Assembly (NCBI RefSeq): GCF_937877005.1 | Contig: NZ_CALEFV010000161.1 | Span: 1 to 54,484 of the forward strand | DNA length: 54,484 bases | Source: an uncultured Fibrobacter sp. | GTDB taxonomy: Bacteria > Fibrobacterota > Fibrobacteria > Fibrobacterales > Fibrobacteraceae | Reading direction: 5' to 3' | Part shown: positions 15,502-24,335 of the stretch, piece after piece | Layout: each line of letters starts with the position of its first letter | Position numbering within the stretch: the first letter of the stretch is position 1 | Notes under the pieces: generated by a model | Database searches by the model: none | The model's input: only the letters and a program-made list of their open reading frames with translations | What the model was told of the DNA's origin: nothing | Made by a program: the position numbers and the translations under genes

Positions 15502-17271
15502 TCACTTCAACGAAGGTATATGTTCAGTAAGACTTTCAAGGGCATTTTCGCCGTTTGTAACCTTGAGCGTATCATCAATGGCTCGCCATGCGGAACCATA
15601 CCGCAAAGGCTCGACAGCACCACCATCGGGCAGATCTTTCCCCTCCTCAGGGAAATAGTAATCCATCAGGTATGCACCTTCGACCAAGTCGTCAAATACG
15701 AAACTGCCATCTTCCCTGCAACGTTCCAAATAATACATTCCCGTTTCAGCCGAAAGCAGACGCACCATCGCCTTGGAATTTCCTCCCGGAATAGTCCCCT
15801 TCAATTTAGCGAGCTTAAGCTTGCTCACCGTTTCAAACTTCTGAAGTCGCTGATACTTCAGTTCGATAACCGTATCGCGCTTGCCGCTGCTATCGGCCGC
15901 AGCCAGGGTCGTGTCCATGTATCCTTTCAGGAAGCTTATCGCTACATCGGTTCCCCACGGAGCCGGCTTTTCAACAACAAAGCGCACCGGATCAATTTGT
16001 TTCACCTGTACCTGTATCGTATCCTTATTTACCGACAGGTAAAACGTCTCGGTAAGCGAATCCAGCTTTGGCTTGTCAAAGTACACCACTAACGAATCGT
16101 CCGGGAAAAGCACCTTCGCCTTGGAAAGCGCCTTCACGCCCTTTACAGCAGGCGGAAGCGTATCGGATTCCATCTTAAGCCATTCCCATTCAACCTCGTT
16201 ATGCAGCGTATCAAGCGGACGGAAAAGGGAATCTTTCGCGGTATTGCAGGCAAATTTATAAAGGATCTCTTTTTTGGGTGCAGGATCAAAATAGAACTGA
16301 GGCTTATTGGAACTGGAACCGAGATAGACCTTCTTCGGATAAATTTTCTTGTTCTCGGGAGAGGTCAAGCTGCAATTAGTCGTATCGGCAAAAGTCGAAT
16401 CAAAATACACGTTACGTGAAAAGCTCGCTTCAAGCACATTCGCAAAAGGCTGACTCACTGATTCCAGCTCAAGCTTTGTTGAATCCATATCGGCCACGGC
16501 AAGCCATAAGGTATCGCTCGATTCCGCAGTCAGCAGAAGATCTCCAGTCCAGAGCCCCACCTGTTCCGTCGAAAGTTCCACCTTCTGGTTTCCGTTACCA
16601 TCCATAAAAGCCACGACGCGGTAATGCCCCGCCTTGAGCCCCGTCAAGGTAAAGTGTCCCGCGCTGTCTGCACGAGTCACATAGAGTGGCGGTTCCTTCA
16701 ACAGCATCGGTTCCGCCCCAATTTCCTTCGTCGTCGAATCGCGGAACTTGTCAAGATAATGTCTCGACTTACGCTCCGCCCCCATCAAAAACAGACCCAC
16801 GCTCGGGTATTCCTTCTTGCGCGACATTTCTTGGTTCACCAAGACGCGTCCCGAAACTGTCAGCGAATCAATGACAGAACCCGTCGAGAATACGACCTGG
16901 AAAGGCTTTGCAAGCGCATTCCCATGCAAGTCCTTGATTCCACCCGCAAAAGTAATCGTGTAAGTCGTTCCCGTATCAAGAACGGCTCGCGAAGTCAGCA
17001 GCAAGGTCCTACCACTGACCTCGAAACGCAGCTTCTTGTCTATCGGCGGGGATATCGATACGGCACCGCGCGGAATCGATGCATTGATCCATTCGTCAAA
17101 CTCCAATTTCACCATGAGCTCATTCGGATGATTCGTCGTATTCGGAGCTGGATACACGCCGGCCACACGCGGCGGCAGCTTGTCTTCGGGGCCACCACTA
17201 GGAGCCACCTGTGTCGCACAGGCAATAAGCAACAAGGCCGCAAGGGCGTATAATGGAGCAACGAACTTCAT
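15502..17271 (-). CDS. Ig-like (SbsA/Big_5-type) lipoprotein
   Basis: A 589-aa predicted lipoprotein; the start MKFVAPLYALAALLLIAC gives lipobox Cys18. The ATG is fixed by its 1-bp overlap with the lepB stop (TGATG); 21 more codons are open upstream but lie inside lepB. After the Cys comes SGGPEDKLPPRVAGVYPAPN, the hallmark of Big_5/SbsA Ig-like lipoproteins common in Bacteroidota and relatives. Further beta repeats follow, including a prealbumin-like segment (AGHFTLTGLKAGHYRVVAFMDG) and a similar C-terminal one (GSFVFDDLVEGAYLMDYYFP). Function is unknown in the family; a cell-envelope scaffold role is likely. Coupling to signal peptidase suggests a part in protein export or surface assembly. 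Confidence 0.85.
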   Translation of the reverse strand: MKFVAPLYALAALLLIACATQVAPSGGPEDKLPPRVAGVYPAPNTTNHPNELMVKLEFDEWINASIPRGAVSISPPIDKKLRFEVSGRTLLLTSRAVLDTGTTYTITFAGGIKDLHGNALAKPFQVVFSTGSVIDSLTVSGRVLVNQEMSRKKEYPSVGLFLMGAERKSRHYLDKFRDSTTKEIGAEPMLLKEPPLYVTRADSAGHFTLTGLKAGHYRVVAFMDGNGNQKVELSTEQVGLWTGDLLLTAESSDTLWLAVADMDSTKLELESVSQPFANVLEASFSRNVYFDSTFADTTNCSLTSPENKKIYPKKVYLGSSSNKPQFYFDPAPKKEILYKFACNTAKDSLFRPLDTLHNEVEWEWLKMESDTLPPAVKGVKALSKAKVLFPDDSLVVYFDKPKLDSLTETFYLSVNKDTIQVQVKQIDPVRFVVEKPAPWGTDVAISFLKGYMDTTLAAADSSGKRDTVIELKYQRLQKFETVSKLKLAKLKGTIPGGNSKAMVRLLSAETGMYYLERCREDGSFVFDDLVEGAYLMDYYFPEEGKDLPDGGAVEPLRYGSAWRAIDDTLKVTNGENALESLTEHIPSLK

Positions 17272-18674
17272 CAGTCTATCATGTGAATGATCTTGCCAAG
17301 ACGGTTCCAACGAATCTTGAACGGCAGGCGCCACCAGGTAAACGGATTTCCAAGAGAGAATGTTTGATCATCATTATCAAACGAGAAGTAGATGACAAAT
17401 GCCTTGGCGCGGATATTACGGAGCGAAACAAAGCCCCAGTAACGGCTATCCGCAGAATTGTCGCGATTATCACCCATCATGAAGAACTGCGGAGTCTGTA
17501 CGACATAGCTTTCCAGAGGCTTTCCACCGAGAAGCAACCTGCGGCGGATTTCAAACCTAGATTTCGGGGCGGCATCCAGCGTGTCGCCGGCAACGCCTTC
17601 CACCGTCGTCGTTCCATCCTGAGGAGCATCGACATCGACCCTTTCTTCCGTTCCCGCGATATCTTCTTCGGCCTTGTTCAGCAAGGCGACATTCCCCTCA
17701 AGATCGCGCAACAACGAAGCCTCAAAAGCGACATAACTCACCTGACGAGTAAAACCGCCTTGAATATTCGGATCAATCATCGGCAAGTAAGCGATACGGG
17801 CCAGTTCCCTAAAGTAAGAGAAGGACATCGCTCCCGAAACCGTATCGCCCTGAATCAAACGCTGCTGCAGTACGACATGATTGCGGCGGAAATACTCGTT
17901 CAGCGCAAGGCCACGGTCATTCTCGACAGGAATTCTAAAATTTTCAAATTCATAATTGTTGACTTCCGTACTATCCTGCCACAGCGAAATATCCAGCGTC
18001 ACGATTTCGTCGGGATTTTCCTGCGCCACCAGCGAACGCAGCCACCATAGTTTTTCTAACGGGAGAGAATCGACATAAAAAGTATCCCCCACCGAAGGAA
18101 CCACAAAAGTTTCCCTTTCGTCACGAGGCGAGAAAGTACGCGCACTCGCCGTCCACATGCCACGACCGGGCAGAGTATCCTGTCTTACGCCATTAATGTA
18201 GAGACGTCCCTTATGAACGGCAACCGTATCGCCACTCACAGCCACGCACCGCTTAATATAGTCCTTTGGGCCATCCGCATAATGGACCAAATGCGGCTGG
18301 CCACCTTTCGGTTCGTGGTCCCAGTAAAAGTTTCCGAACATAAGCGCATTGAACAAGTGCGTATAGCGTTCCGGATTTCCATCGGGATATTCCGGCTCAC
18401 CCGGATAGCGGAAAATCACCACATCGCCCTTCTCGGGCTGCGCATATCCAGGAAATTTCTGATTGCTAAAAGGAATCGGCGAGCCGTAAGTGAACTTAAG
18501 ACCAAGCAAGAAGTCTCCCGTATGCAGGCTTTTCTCCATCGATCCGCTCGGAATCTGGAAAGCCTGGATTACATACTGAATCACAATCAGGGCAAGAGCC
18601 ACCGGGACCACAATTTCCCTCAGAAGTCCCTTCAAAAATTTCACGGCCGAAAACTTTTCTTCTTTCTGTTCCAT
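17271..18674 (-). CDS. lepB: Signal peptidase I with a large insertion
   Basis: Removes signal peptides of Sec/Tat substrates at the outer face of the inner membrane. One transmembrane anchor (about 18-40) leads into the catalytic IPSGSM with Ser45. Box C/D contains KRCVAVSGD with the general base Lys141, and box E is MGDNRDNSADSRYWG near 395-410. At 467 aa it is longer than the E. coli enzyme (324 aa) because about 200 residues lie between the Lys box and box E, as in Bacteroidota-type LepB. It is preceded by the LytTR regulator gene (12-bp gap) and coupled to the Ig-like lipoprotein gene. Confidence 0.95.
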   Translation of the reverse strand: MEQKEEKFSAVKFLKGLLREIVVPVALALIVIQYVIQAFQIPSGSMEKSLHTGDFLLGLKFTYGSPIPFSNQKFPGYAQPEKGDVVIFRYPGEPEYPDGNPERYTHLFNALMFGNFYWDHEPKGGQPHLVHYADGPKDYIKRCVAVSGDTVAVHKGRLYINGVRQDTLPGRGMWTASARTFSPRDERETFVVPSVGDTFYVDSLPLEKLWWLRSLVAQENPDEIVTLDISLWQDSTEVNNYEFENFRIPVENDRGLALNEYFRRNHVVLQQRLIQGDTVSGAMSFSYFRELARIAYLPMIDPNIQGGFTRQVSYVAFEASLLRDLEGNVALLNKAEEDIAGTEERVDVDAPQDGTTTVEGVAGDTLDAAPKSRFEIRRRLLLGGKPLESYVVQTPQFFMMGDNRDNSADSRYWGFVSLRNIRAKAFVIYFSFDNDDQTFSLGNPFTWWRLPFKIRWNRLGKIIHMID

Positions 18675-18686
18675 CAGATTACATCA

Positions 18687-19454
18687 TTAAAGGTTACGAA
18701 TTTTTTTTACCAAAGAACGGCTCACAACCAACTGAGTTGCCGCTTTGTCCCGAAGCATCATCACCATGCGGCCAGCGTCACCCTTGCGGCACTCGGCGAT
18801 GTAGTCTATCGCCACGATATGGGAACGGTGCACGCGAGTAAATCGCCTCGGATCAAGTTTCTTTTCAAGTTCAACAAGCGGAGTGTCGATGACATACGAC
18901 CCATTCACGGTATAGACCGTCGTATACTTTTCTTCACTGTGAAAACGAATGACTTCATCGATATTCACGAACAGAATCCTGTCGCCCACCTTCACCTGGA
19001 GGCGCTGCAGATAAAAGTCACTCATGTCAACCAGATTTCGCAATTTTTCCCAGCTGAATCCCGGAGGGAATGCCGTGTCATCCACTTGCGGGATCATACG
19101 ACGCAATTTTTCGACAGCCGTCGCCAAGCGTTCGGTCTCTACCGGTTTCAGCAAATAATCAACAGTATTTTCCTCAAAAGCCTTCAACGCAAAATTATCA
19201 AAAGCCGTCGTAAAAACGACCAAGGGAACTTCATCCGGCCGCAAGGAATGCAGCACCTCAAAAGCATCCATGTCCGGCATCTGGACATCCAGGAATACGA
19301 CATCCGGAAGCATCTCCTGAATAGCCTTAATCGCTTGAGTTCCTGATCCCGCTTCACCGACAATATCTATTTCAGATGCATAGGGTTCCAACAACGACAG
19401 CATGCGTTTACGCGCTAGCGGTTCATCATCTACAACAAGTGCGGTACATTGCAT
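18687..19454 (-). CDS. LytTR-family response regulator
   Basis: A 255-aa two-domain transcription regulator. The receiver domain (1-120) has the acidic pair Asp9/Asp10, phospho-acceptor Asp56 in VVFLDVQMPD and Lys103 in LLKPVE. The C-terminal LytTR DNA-binding domain (about 150-253) shows DRILFVNIDEVIRFHSEEKY and RFTRVHRSHIVAID. An AAGGAG ribosome site precedes the ATG. No histidine kinase gene is next to it, so it is an orphan here. It lies between an NlpE-like lipoprotein and lepB with gaps of 2 and 12 bp, which suggests a link to envelope or export stress. Confidence 0.93.
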   Translation of the reverse strand: MQCTALVVDDEPLARKRMLSLLEPYASEIDIVGEAGSGTQAIKAIQEMLPDVVFLDVQMPDMDAFEVLHSLRPDEVPLVVFTTAFDNFALKAFEENTVDYLLKPVETERLATAVEKLRRMIPQVDDTAFPPGFSWEKLRNLVDMSDFYLQRLQVKVGDRILFVNIDEVIRFHSEEKYTTVYTVNGSYVIDTPLVELEKKLDPRRFTRVHRSHIVAIDYIAECRKGDAGRMVMMLRDKAATQLVVSRSLVKKIRNL

Positions 19455-19456
19455 CG

Positions 19457-19963
19457 CTACTCCTTCAGACTATCGGTTTTATCGCTATCTATTTTTACGC
19501 TATCCTTTGTCGGATTTTTCTTTCCTGGAGCCACTTTGAAAATCTTGATGAGCTCGGCACGCAGGCCATCCTTGTCTTCGTACACGGTACCAGCACTCGT
19601 CAAGTAAGCGAGATTACCGAATTTGCCACGCAAGAAACTCCAGCGGATCGACTTGTCGGAAAGTTCTATCGTGACAACGCTATCGCTTGCCGCAAAGGTT
19701 CCCCTGAGCGTATCCACTTCGAGCGTATCCCGGACTATCGTCTGCACCACTTCTGCAGAATTATCTTCGGAAAGCGTGACCCGGACCATCTTCGCCGTAC
19801 AATCGTCGCAAGGAAGGCGACCCGAATAAAGTCCCGGCAGTTCCTTGGGGATTTCGATGGGCGGAAGGTCCGGCAATGGTTCCGATTTTTCTTCGGAACA
19901 GCCAACAAGTGCAATTGCAACAACAGCGAAGGAAAGGGCAACACCCAAAAGATAGGCTTTCAT
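19457..19963 (-). CDS. NlpE-like lipoprotein
   Basis: A predicted 168-aa lipoprotein starting MKAYLLGVALSF with lipobox LVGC (Cys22); an ATG 15 nt further upstream is an alternative start. The mature part matches the NlpE N-terminal domain: GLYSGRLPCDDCTAKMVRVT with the redox-type CxxC at 52-55, then a beta barrel (TLRGTFAASDSVVTIELSD). In E. coli NlpE signals surface contact and lipoprotein transport faults to the Cpx system. Here it precedes a LytTR regulator by 2 bp, so a comparable sensing role is a reasonable inference. It is shorter than E. coli NlpE and lacks the second domain. Confidence 0.8.
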   Translation of the reverse strand: MKAYLLGVALSFAVVAIALVGCSEEKSEPLPDLPPIEIPKELPGLYSGRLPCDDCTAKMVRVTLSEDNSAEVVQTIVRDTLEVDTLRGTFAASDSVVTIELSDKSIRWSFLRGKFGNLAYLTSAGTVYEDKDGLRAELIKIFKVAPGKKNPTKDSVKIDSDKTDSLKE

Positions 19964-20024
19964 TTTCAAAATACTCATAAGTTCCAATTTAGCAATTCAG
20001 GGATTATCAAGACTGCGTTTTCTC

Positions 20025-20912
20025 CTAGAAACCCGTCGAATAGACAATCCTGAACCCTACGGTTTGTCCTGCATACAGAGGAATTTTCTTGTCCCGTTCC
20101 CCCGAAGCAAGTGCTGAAGCCTTGTCAGACCAGCCACCACCTCGTACAACGCGATACTCGCCATTTTTCGGACCTGTATAATTTTCACTAGCCGAAGTCG
20201 GATAGACGCCAAACCAGTCATTCACCCATTCGGCGACATTGCCGCCCATATCATAAAGCCCGTACTCATTCGGTTCATACTGAGCCACTTCCACAGGGCC
20301 CTTACTTTGTGCATAATACGCATATTTGGAGGCTTCTGCCGTCCCCCAATAATAGGTCGTATTCGTCCCTGCGCGAGCAGCCACTTCCCATTCCGCTTCC
20401 GTCGGCAAGCGGACCGAGACTACATCGTATGCAATTCTCAAGCCGACCAGTTTACCATCGACCCCTACAGAATCGTACACATAAGCAGTATCTGCGCCGA
20501 TCGTCTTGGAAAGGGCATTGCAGAACAGCACCGCTCCATACCAGGAAACATCCGTTATCGGCAAGGCATCGTCTTCAGCAATCCGGTTCTCCTTAGGAGT
20601 CATCACCTGTCTATAGACACCCCTTGTCACTTCCGTTTCGCTAATGAGGAACTCGTCCACATCGAAGTCGGCAGCACTGCGCACAAGCCTAACCGCCGGC
20701 ACGCTCACCATTTTAATGTAATCATCCAAAGACGCGTCACCAGCATCCGAACTTCCACTTGACGAAGTAGGAACATCGTTATTCGAGTTTCGATTGATGT
20801 CATCGCCAGGATCAATCCGTTCGTCTTCCATAGACTCTCCGTCTGCCGTACACGCGACAAAAACGAGCGCGAACAGACTTGCCAACAATACGCTAAATTT
20901 AAACGGTTTCAT
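20025..20912 (-). CDS. Formylglycine-generating-enzyme-like (SUMF1) lipoprotein
   Basis: A 295-aa protein with a lipoprotein signal (LVFVAC, Cys21), a D/S/N-rich linker to about 55, and an FGE-sulfatase/SUMF1 fold. Visible family motifs are ISETEVTRGVYRQVM, ITDVSWYGAVLFCNALSK, VRLPTEAEWEVAARAG, YDMGGNVAEWVNDW, and RVVRGGGWSDKA with terminal TVGFRIV. Many Fibrobacter paralogues have this architecture. The active-site Cys pair of true formylglycine enzymes is not evident, so it is probably a binding or structural protein. It begins 8 bp after the M6-like gene with an AGGGGA ribosome site, and the two are surely co-transcribed. Confidence 0.88.
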   Translation of the reverse strand: MKPFKFSVLLASLFALVFVACTADGESMEDERIDPGDDINRNSNNDVPTSSSGSSDAGDASLDDYIKMVSVPAVRLVRSAADFDVDEFLISETEVTRGVYRQVMTPKENRIAEDDALPITDVSWYGAVLFCNALSKTIGADTAYVYDSVGVDGKLVGLRIAYDVVSVRLPTEAEWEVAARAGTNTTYYWGTAEASKYAYYAQSKGPVEVAQYEPNEYGLYDMGGNVAEWVNDWFGVYPTSASENYTGPKNGEYRVVRGGGWSDKASALASGERDKKIPLYAGQTVGFRIVYSTGF

Positions 20913-20920
20913 ATATTCCC

Positions 20921-23900
20921 CTATTTCACTACACCGACACGATAAAGCTTCTGCTTGGTCTTGCCGCTTTCGAACTTCACCTTGAGTCGCGCCGTGTATA
21001 CATCGGAACCGAGATGTTTCAAATCAAGATTTTCAAACTGATTGCGGCCTTGTTCCAAGTCACTCATCTTAGCCTTGAATACACAAAGCCCCGTAATGTC
21101 ATAAAGTTCTAGGGTGGCGTTCTTTGCTGCAGCGCCAATTTCGAAACGAGCTTTTGCTTTGCCACCACGGACAGGATTCGGGAACATGAAGAATTCAGAA
21201 ATTTCATCCTTTGCGGTCTGTTTTTTCACATCGCCAAGTTGCGATGCGTCAAAGTAGCCGGTGCGTTCGTTTCCACCCGCCGGGAGCGTCCATGCCGCAA
21301 CCGATTCCGCAGCACCTTCCGAAGCCTTGCGCAGACGGTAGGCAGACAGATTACTGCGATGCAAGGCATAAAGTTCCGGGCCTGCAGATTTCTTGTCCGA
21401 AACCGCATTCACCACAAAGATGCTCATCGGCTGCAAAGCCTTCGTAGAATCGATATATTCAAAACTTCCGGCCGAAAGGGGGAACCCATCTGTCGCCTTC
21501 TTTCCATTACCGGTATAGGCATAAACTAGACCATCACTGCTCGGTACGAGAATTTCGGGAGAGTCATCGCCCGTCACATCCACGAGAAGAGGGTCGCTAA
21601 AGAATCCATATATTGATGTTCCGCGAGAAATCTTCACCGGAAAGCCTGTGATAGGAAGCCCCGAGCGATCGAGGGCGTACACCAGGTTATCGCCCAGGAA
21701 GACGATTTCCGGATATTTGTCGCCATTGATATCCCCGATGGCAATACCCGAAGTTTCATCCTTTAAACCGCTAGTGCCTGCGGCACCGCGTTTATAGGCC
21801 TTTGTCCAGTTGAGGACATTCTTGCTATCGGCGATACCCGATACCGTTACGGTTCCGCGACTTCCCACAGCAATGACATCGACAATGCCGTCACGGTCCA
21901 TGTCAGTGCAGGCCAGACGGAATGTCTCGCCATTTTTGCCATTCAACTTGATTTCGTGGTCCTGCACATAGGCGACGCCCTTGTCGGTCGCATAGGCAAA
22001 CGCATCCTTTCCGTCAACCGTTCCGCAGTATACGATATCGTCAATGCCGCCACGTTCGTCGAGCAATTTCATTTTCCCGTCCGCCTTGTTGAAAGAGACA
22101 AGTCCCTTTTCCGTCGCAAAGCGAATCACACCGCCAACAATCACCGGCCCCGCCAGGGCGGAATCAATCGCATAGTCGTATTGCACCGGAACTCCTCCCG
22201 TAAGCGATGTCTTGACAAGCTTATTCCTATGCAAACTATAGACATCCTTGCCGTCGCTTGCCATGCCCACCAACGGGCCATAACTTGCGCCCACGCGGTA
22301 CAGCGAAACTTCGGCAGCGGTATCCCTCTGCGATATTTTTCTCTGAATAACCGAGGTATCCGAAACAAAGAGCGTATCACCTAAAGAGCCGAAAGCCTGC
22401 AATGTACCGTCTTCTGCTCCCACCACGATAATCTTTTCTCCGTCGTGTTCCGAATCATCCACAAACACCGCCCCGCGCACCGCAGATGCAAGCCCCACAT
22501 TGCGCGGGAACTGGGCACCATCAATGCTTCCGTCATCGATACTGATGGTCACACTGATTTCGTTGGCTGCGAAGTTCACGACACTATCGCCCATAAAACT
22601 GTTTTCCGTCTTTTCGATGCGCGCATTTTTCGGAACCGCAACCGTAATCTTGATTCCGGTATAGCCCCCCTGAGTCGTCATGGTATTCGCATATCCCGTA
22701 GCCCCAATAGTCTTTACCGTATCAAACTTCTGCTTCGAATCTTTGCTAGGCTTGCGCAAATGCGGCAACAGATCCGTACCCGAACCGTAGTCGTAAGTAT
22801 CTTCGCCAATAGCATTCTTGAAAGTCTTGCCGATGCTTAATATCCCGTCGGCTTCCACCATCGAAATGCCAAACTGGTGATCTCGCAAGGTGTCTCCACC
22901 CCAGAAGTTCGCTACACCGTACTGCAGCGTTTCGCGCAAGTACCAATCATTCACACGCCACACTACAATTCCGCTCGCCGGGAGCCCTGCATCAAAGCTG
23001 CTCACATCCAATATGATGCCGCTTGCCTTCTTCTTGTTTACTTTGCAGGAGCCCTTCACGCACACGCTATCTTCAAAAACGAGGTTCAGGCTGTCCACCG
23101 GGACCGTCTTGATGATCGTATCACGGCTATCATCGGCTTCGCCGAGAGTCACGCTCACCATTCCGTTCTTGTCCCAGCTACGCTGGCGGTTTTCAATCAG
23201 CAGATATTCACTTGCGCTCAGAGGAACCTTTACGATTTCCGTTCCCTTGCCCGTTCCCGCTGCAGCAATCTTTACCGTCACGGGCTTACCCGCCACGGGG
23301 CGAACTTCCTTCACCGGAGTCCATCCCATATAGGCGCGTCCCCAAGCCGCAGGCATCGATGGCAAGAAACCATTGCCCGCATTGTAGCCCGCAAAATCCA
23401 TCATGTCGTAATAACCCAGACGGCTAATTCCCTTCACCACATCGTAGGTATTCGGGAGTCCGATTTCACGGGCAATCTGGTTCACGATAATTCCATTCAC
23501 ACCCCAGTTGAGTCCATCCTGCGATGCCGTTTCGCTAGTAATCATGATGCTGCGCAAAGTATCAATCGCCGCATCCTTTAGCACCAGGCCATCCACCACC
23601 GACGAATCCTTGCTAACCTGCCTGACAGCCACCGAAGCAAGCGTATCGGGCAAGTACTCCCAGGCATCGCGGCTAATGTACACATCCATAAAGTCACCCG
23701 GCGTATCAGCGCCACGCGTCCCCATGCTACCACCGTCAACAAGCCTGCTCGCTCCCGCATGAATAATCATGAACACGCGTTTTACGTTAGGATTCTTAGA
23801 AAGCGGTTCGCTAAAAGGAGATTCGCCAGACTCGTGCGCCGCCATCACGGCATCGTAAACAAACTGCAGGTAATCGCGGCTACGGGCCTCGTCAAATTCC

Positions 23901-24286
23901 GCCGTCTTCTCGCCGTCCATTCTGCTCGTGCGATTGTAATCAATAATCTGCTTTTTCAGTTTGTAGGCGCTAGATGATAGCGGAAAAATTTTGGAGGTCA
24001 CCACCAAATTTCCGTTGCTAGCCTTGTTAAAATAGGCATTCGCAAACTCGAAATGTTTTTCCCAGTAGGGAGCGCCATTACGCATTCCCGAAGGATCCAG
24101 CTTATAGTTGTCCTTCGTTCCCTTGTCGGAATCAAAAAGTCCCGTACCTGTCGTAAGGCTATTGTCCGGCTTTTCTTCAGCAAACTGCACGCGGATAGCG
24201 TATACCTGCAATGTATCCACCGCAAACAACGGCGTAAAAGAGAATAGCCCAAAAACCAATGCGAAAATCTTAGCATTTAACTTCAT
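20921..24286 (-). CDS. Secreted M6-peptidase-like protein with lost zinc motif, propeller repeats and T9SS-type C-terminus
   Basis: A 1121-aa exported protein (signal peptide to about TPLFA, residue 22). The N-terminal 330 residues follow immune-inhibitor-A/M6 metallopeptidases: an exposed helix region, then a zinc region ending GLPNTYDVVKGISRLGYYDMMDF and PAAWGRAYMGW. Where the family has HExxH, this protein reads NQIAR (269-273), so His, Glu and His are all replaced and catalysis is not expected. The middle holds FG-GAP/VCBS-like propeller blades with calcium-type loops (DMDRDGIVDVI, GDINGDKYPEIVFL, DVTGDDSPEILV). The last 90 residues (MFPNPVRGGKAK, then LYDITGLCVFKAKM) are a type A T9SS sorting domain. 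Probably a surface-exposed binding protein. Confidence 0.85.
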   Translation of the reverse strand: MKLNAKIFALVFGLFSFTPLFAVDTLQVYAIRVQFAEEKPDNSLTTGTGLFDSDKGTKDNYKLDPSGMRNGAPYWEKHFEFANAYFNKASNGNLVVTSKIFPLSSSAYKLKKQIIDYNRTSRMDGEKTAEFDEARSRDYLQFVYDAVMAAHESGESPFSEPLSKNPNVKRVFMIIHAGASRLVDGGSMGTRGADTPGDFMDVYISRDAWEYLPDTLASVAVRQVSKDSSVVDGLVLKDAAIDTLRSIMITSETASQDGLNWGVNGIIVNQIAREIGLPNTYDVVKGISRLGYYDMMDFAGYNAGNGFLPSMPAAWGRAYMGWTPVKEVRPVAGKPVTVKIAAAGTGKGTEIVKVPLSASEYLLIENRQRSWDKNGMVSVTLGEADDSRDTIIKTVPVDSLNLVFEDSVCVKGSCKVNKKKASGIILDVSSFDAGLPASGIVVWRVNDWYLRETLQYGVANFWGGDTLRDHQFGISMVEADGILSIGKTFKNAIGEDTYDYGSGTDLLPHLRKPSKDSKQKFDTVKTIGATGYANTMTTQGGYTGIKITVAVPKNARIEKTENSFMGDSVVNFAANEISVTISIDDGSIDGAQFPRNVGLASAVRGAVFVDDSEHDGEKIIVVGAEDGTLQAFGSLGDTLFVSDTSVIQRKISQRDTAAEVSLYRVGASYGPLVGMASDGKDVYSLHRNKLVKTSLTGGVPVQYDYAIDSALAGPVIVGGVIRFATEKGLVSFNKADGKMKLLDERGGIDDIVYCGTVDGKDAFAYATDKGVAYVQDHEIKLNGKNGETFRLACTDMDRDGIVDVIAVGSRGTVTVSGIADSKNVLNWTKAYKRGAAGTSGLKDETSGIAIGDINGDKYPEIVFLGDNLVYALDRSGLPITGFPVKISRGTSIYGFFSDPLLVDVTGDDSPEILVPSSDGLVYAYTGNGKKATDGFPLSAGSFEYIDSTKALQPMSIFVVNAVSDKKSAGPELYALHRSNLSAYRLRKASEGAAESVAAWTLPAGGNERTGYFDASQLGDVKKQTAKDEISEFFMFPNPVRGGKAKARFEIGAAAKNATLELYDITGLCVFKAKMSDLEQGRNQFENLDLKHLGSDVYTARLKVKFESGKTKQKLYRVGVVK

Positions 24287-24335
24287 AACCATAATTTACA
24301 AAAGTAGAAAGTCCGAAGCAGACCGCAATGCAGGC

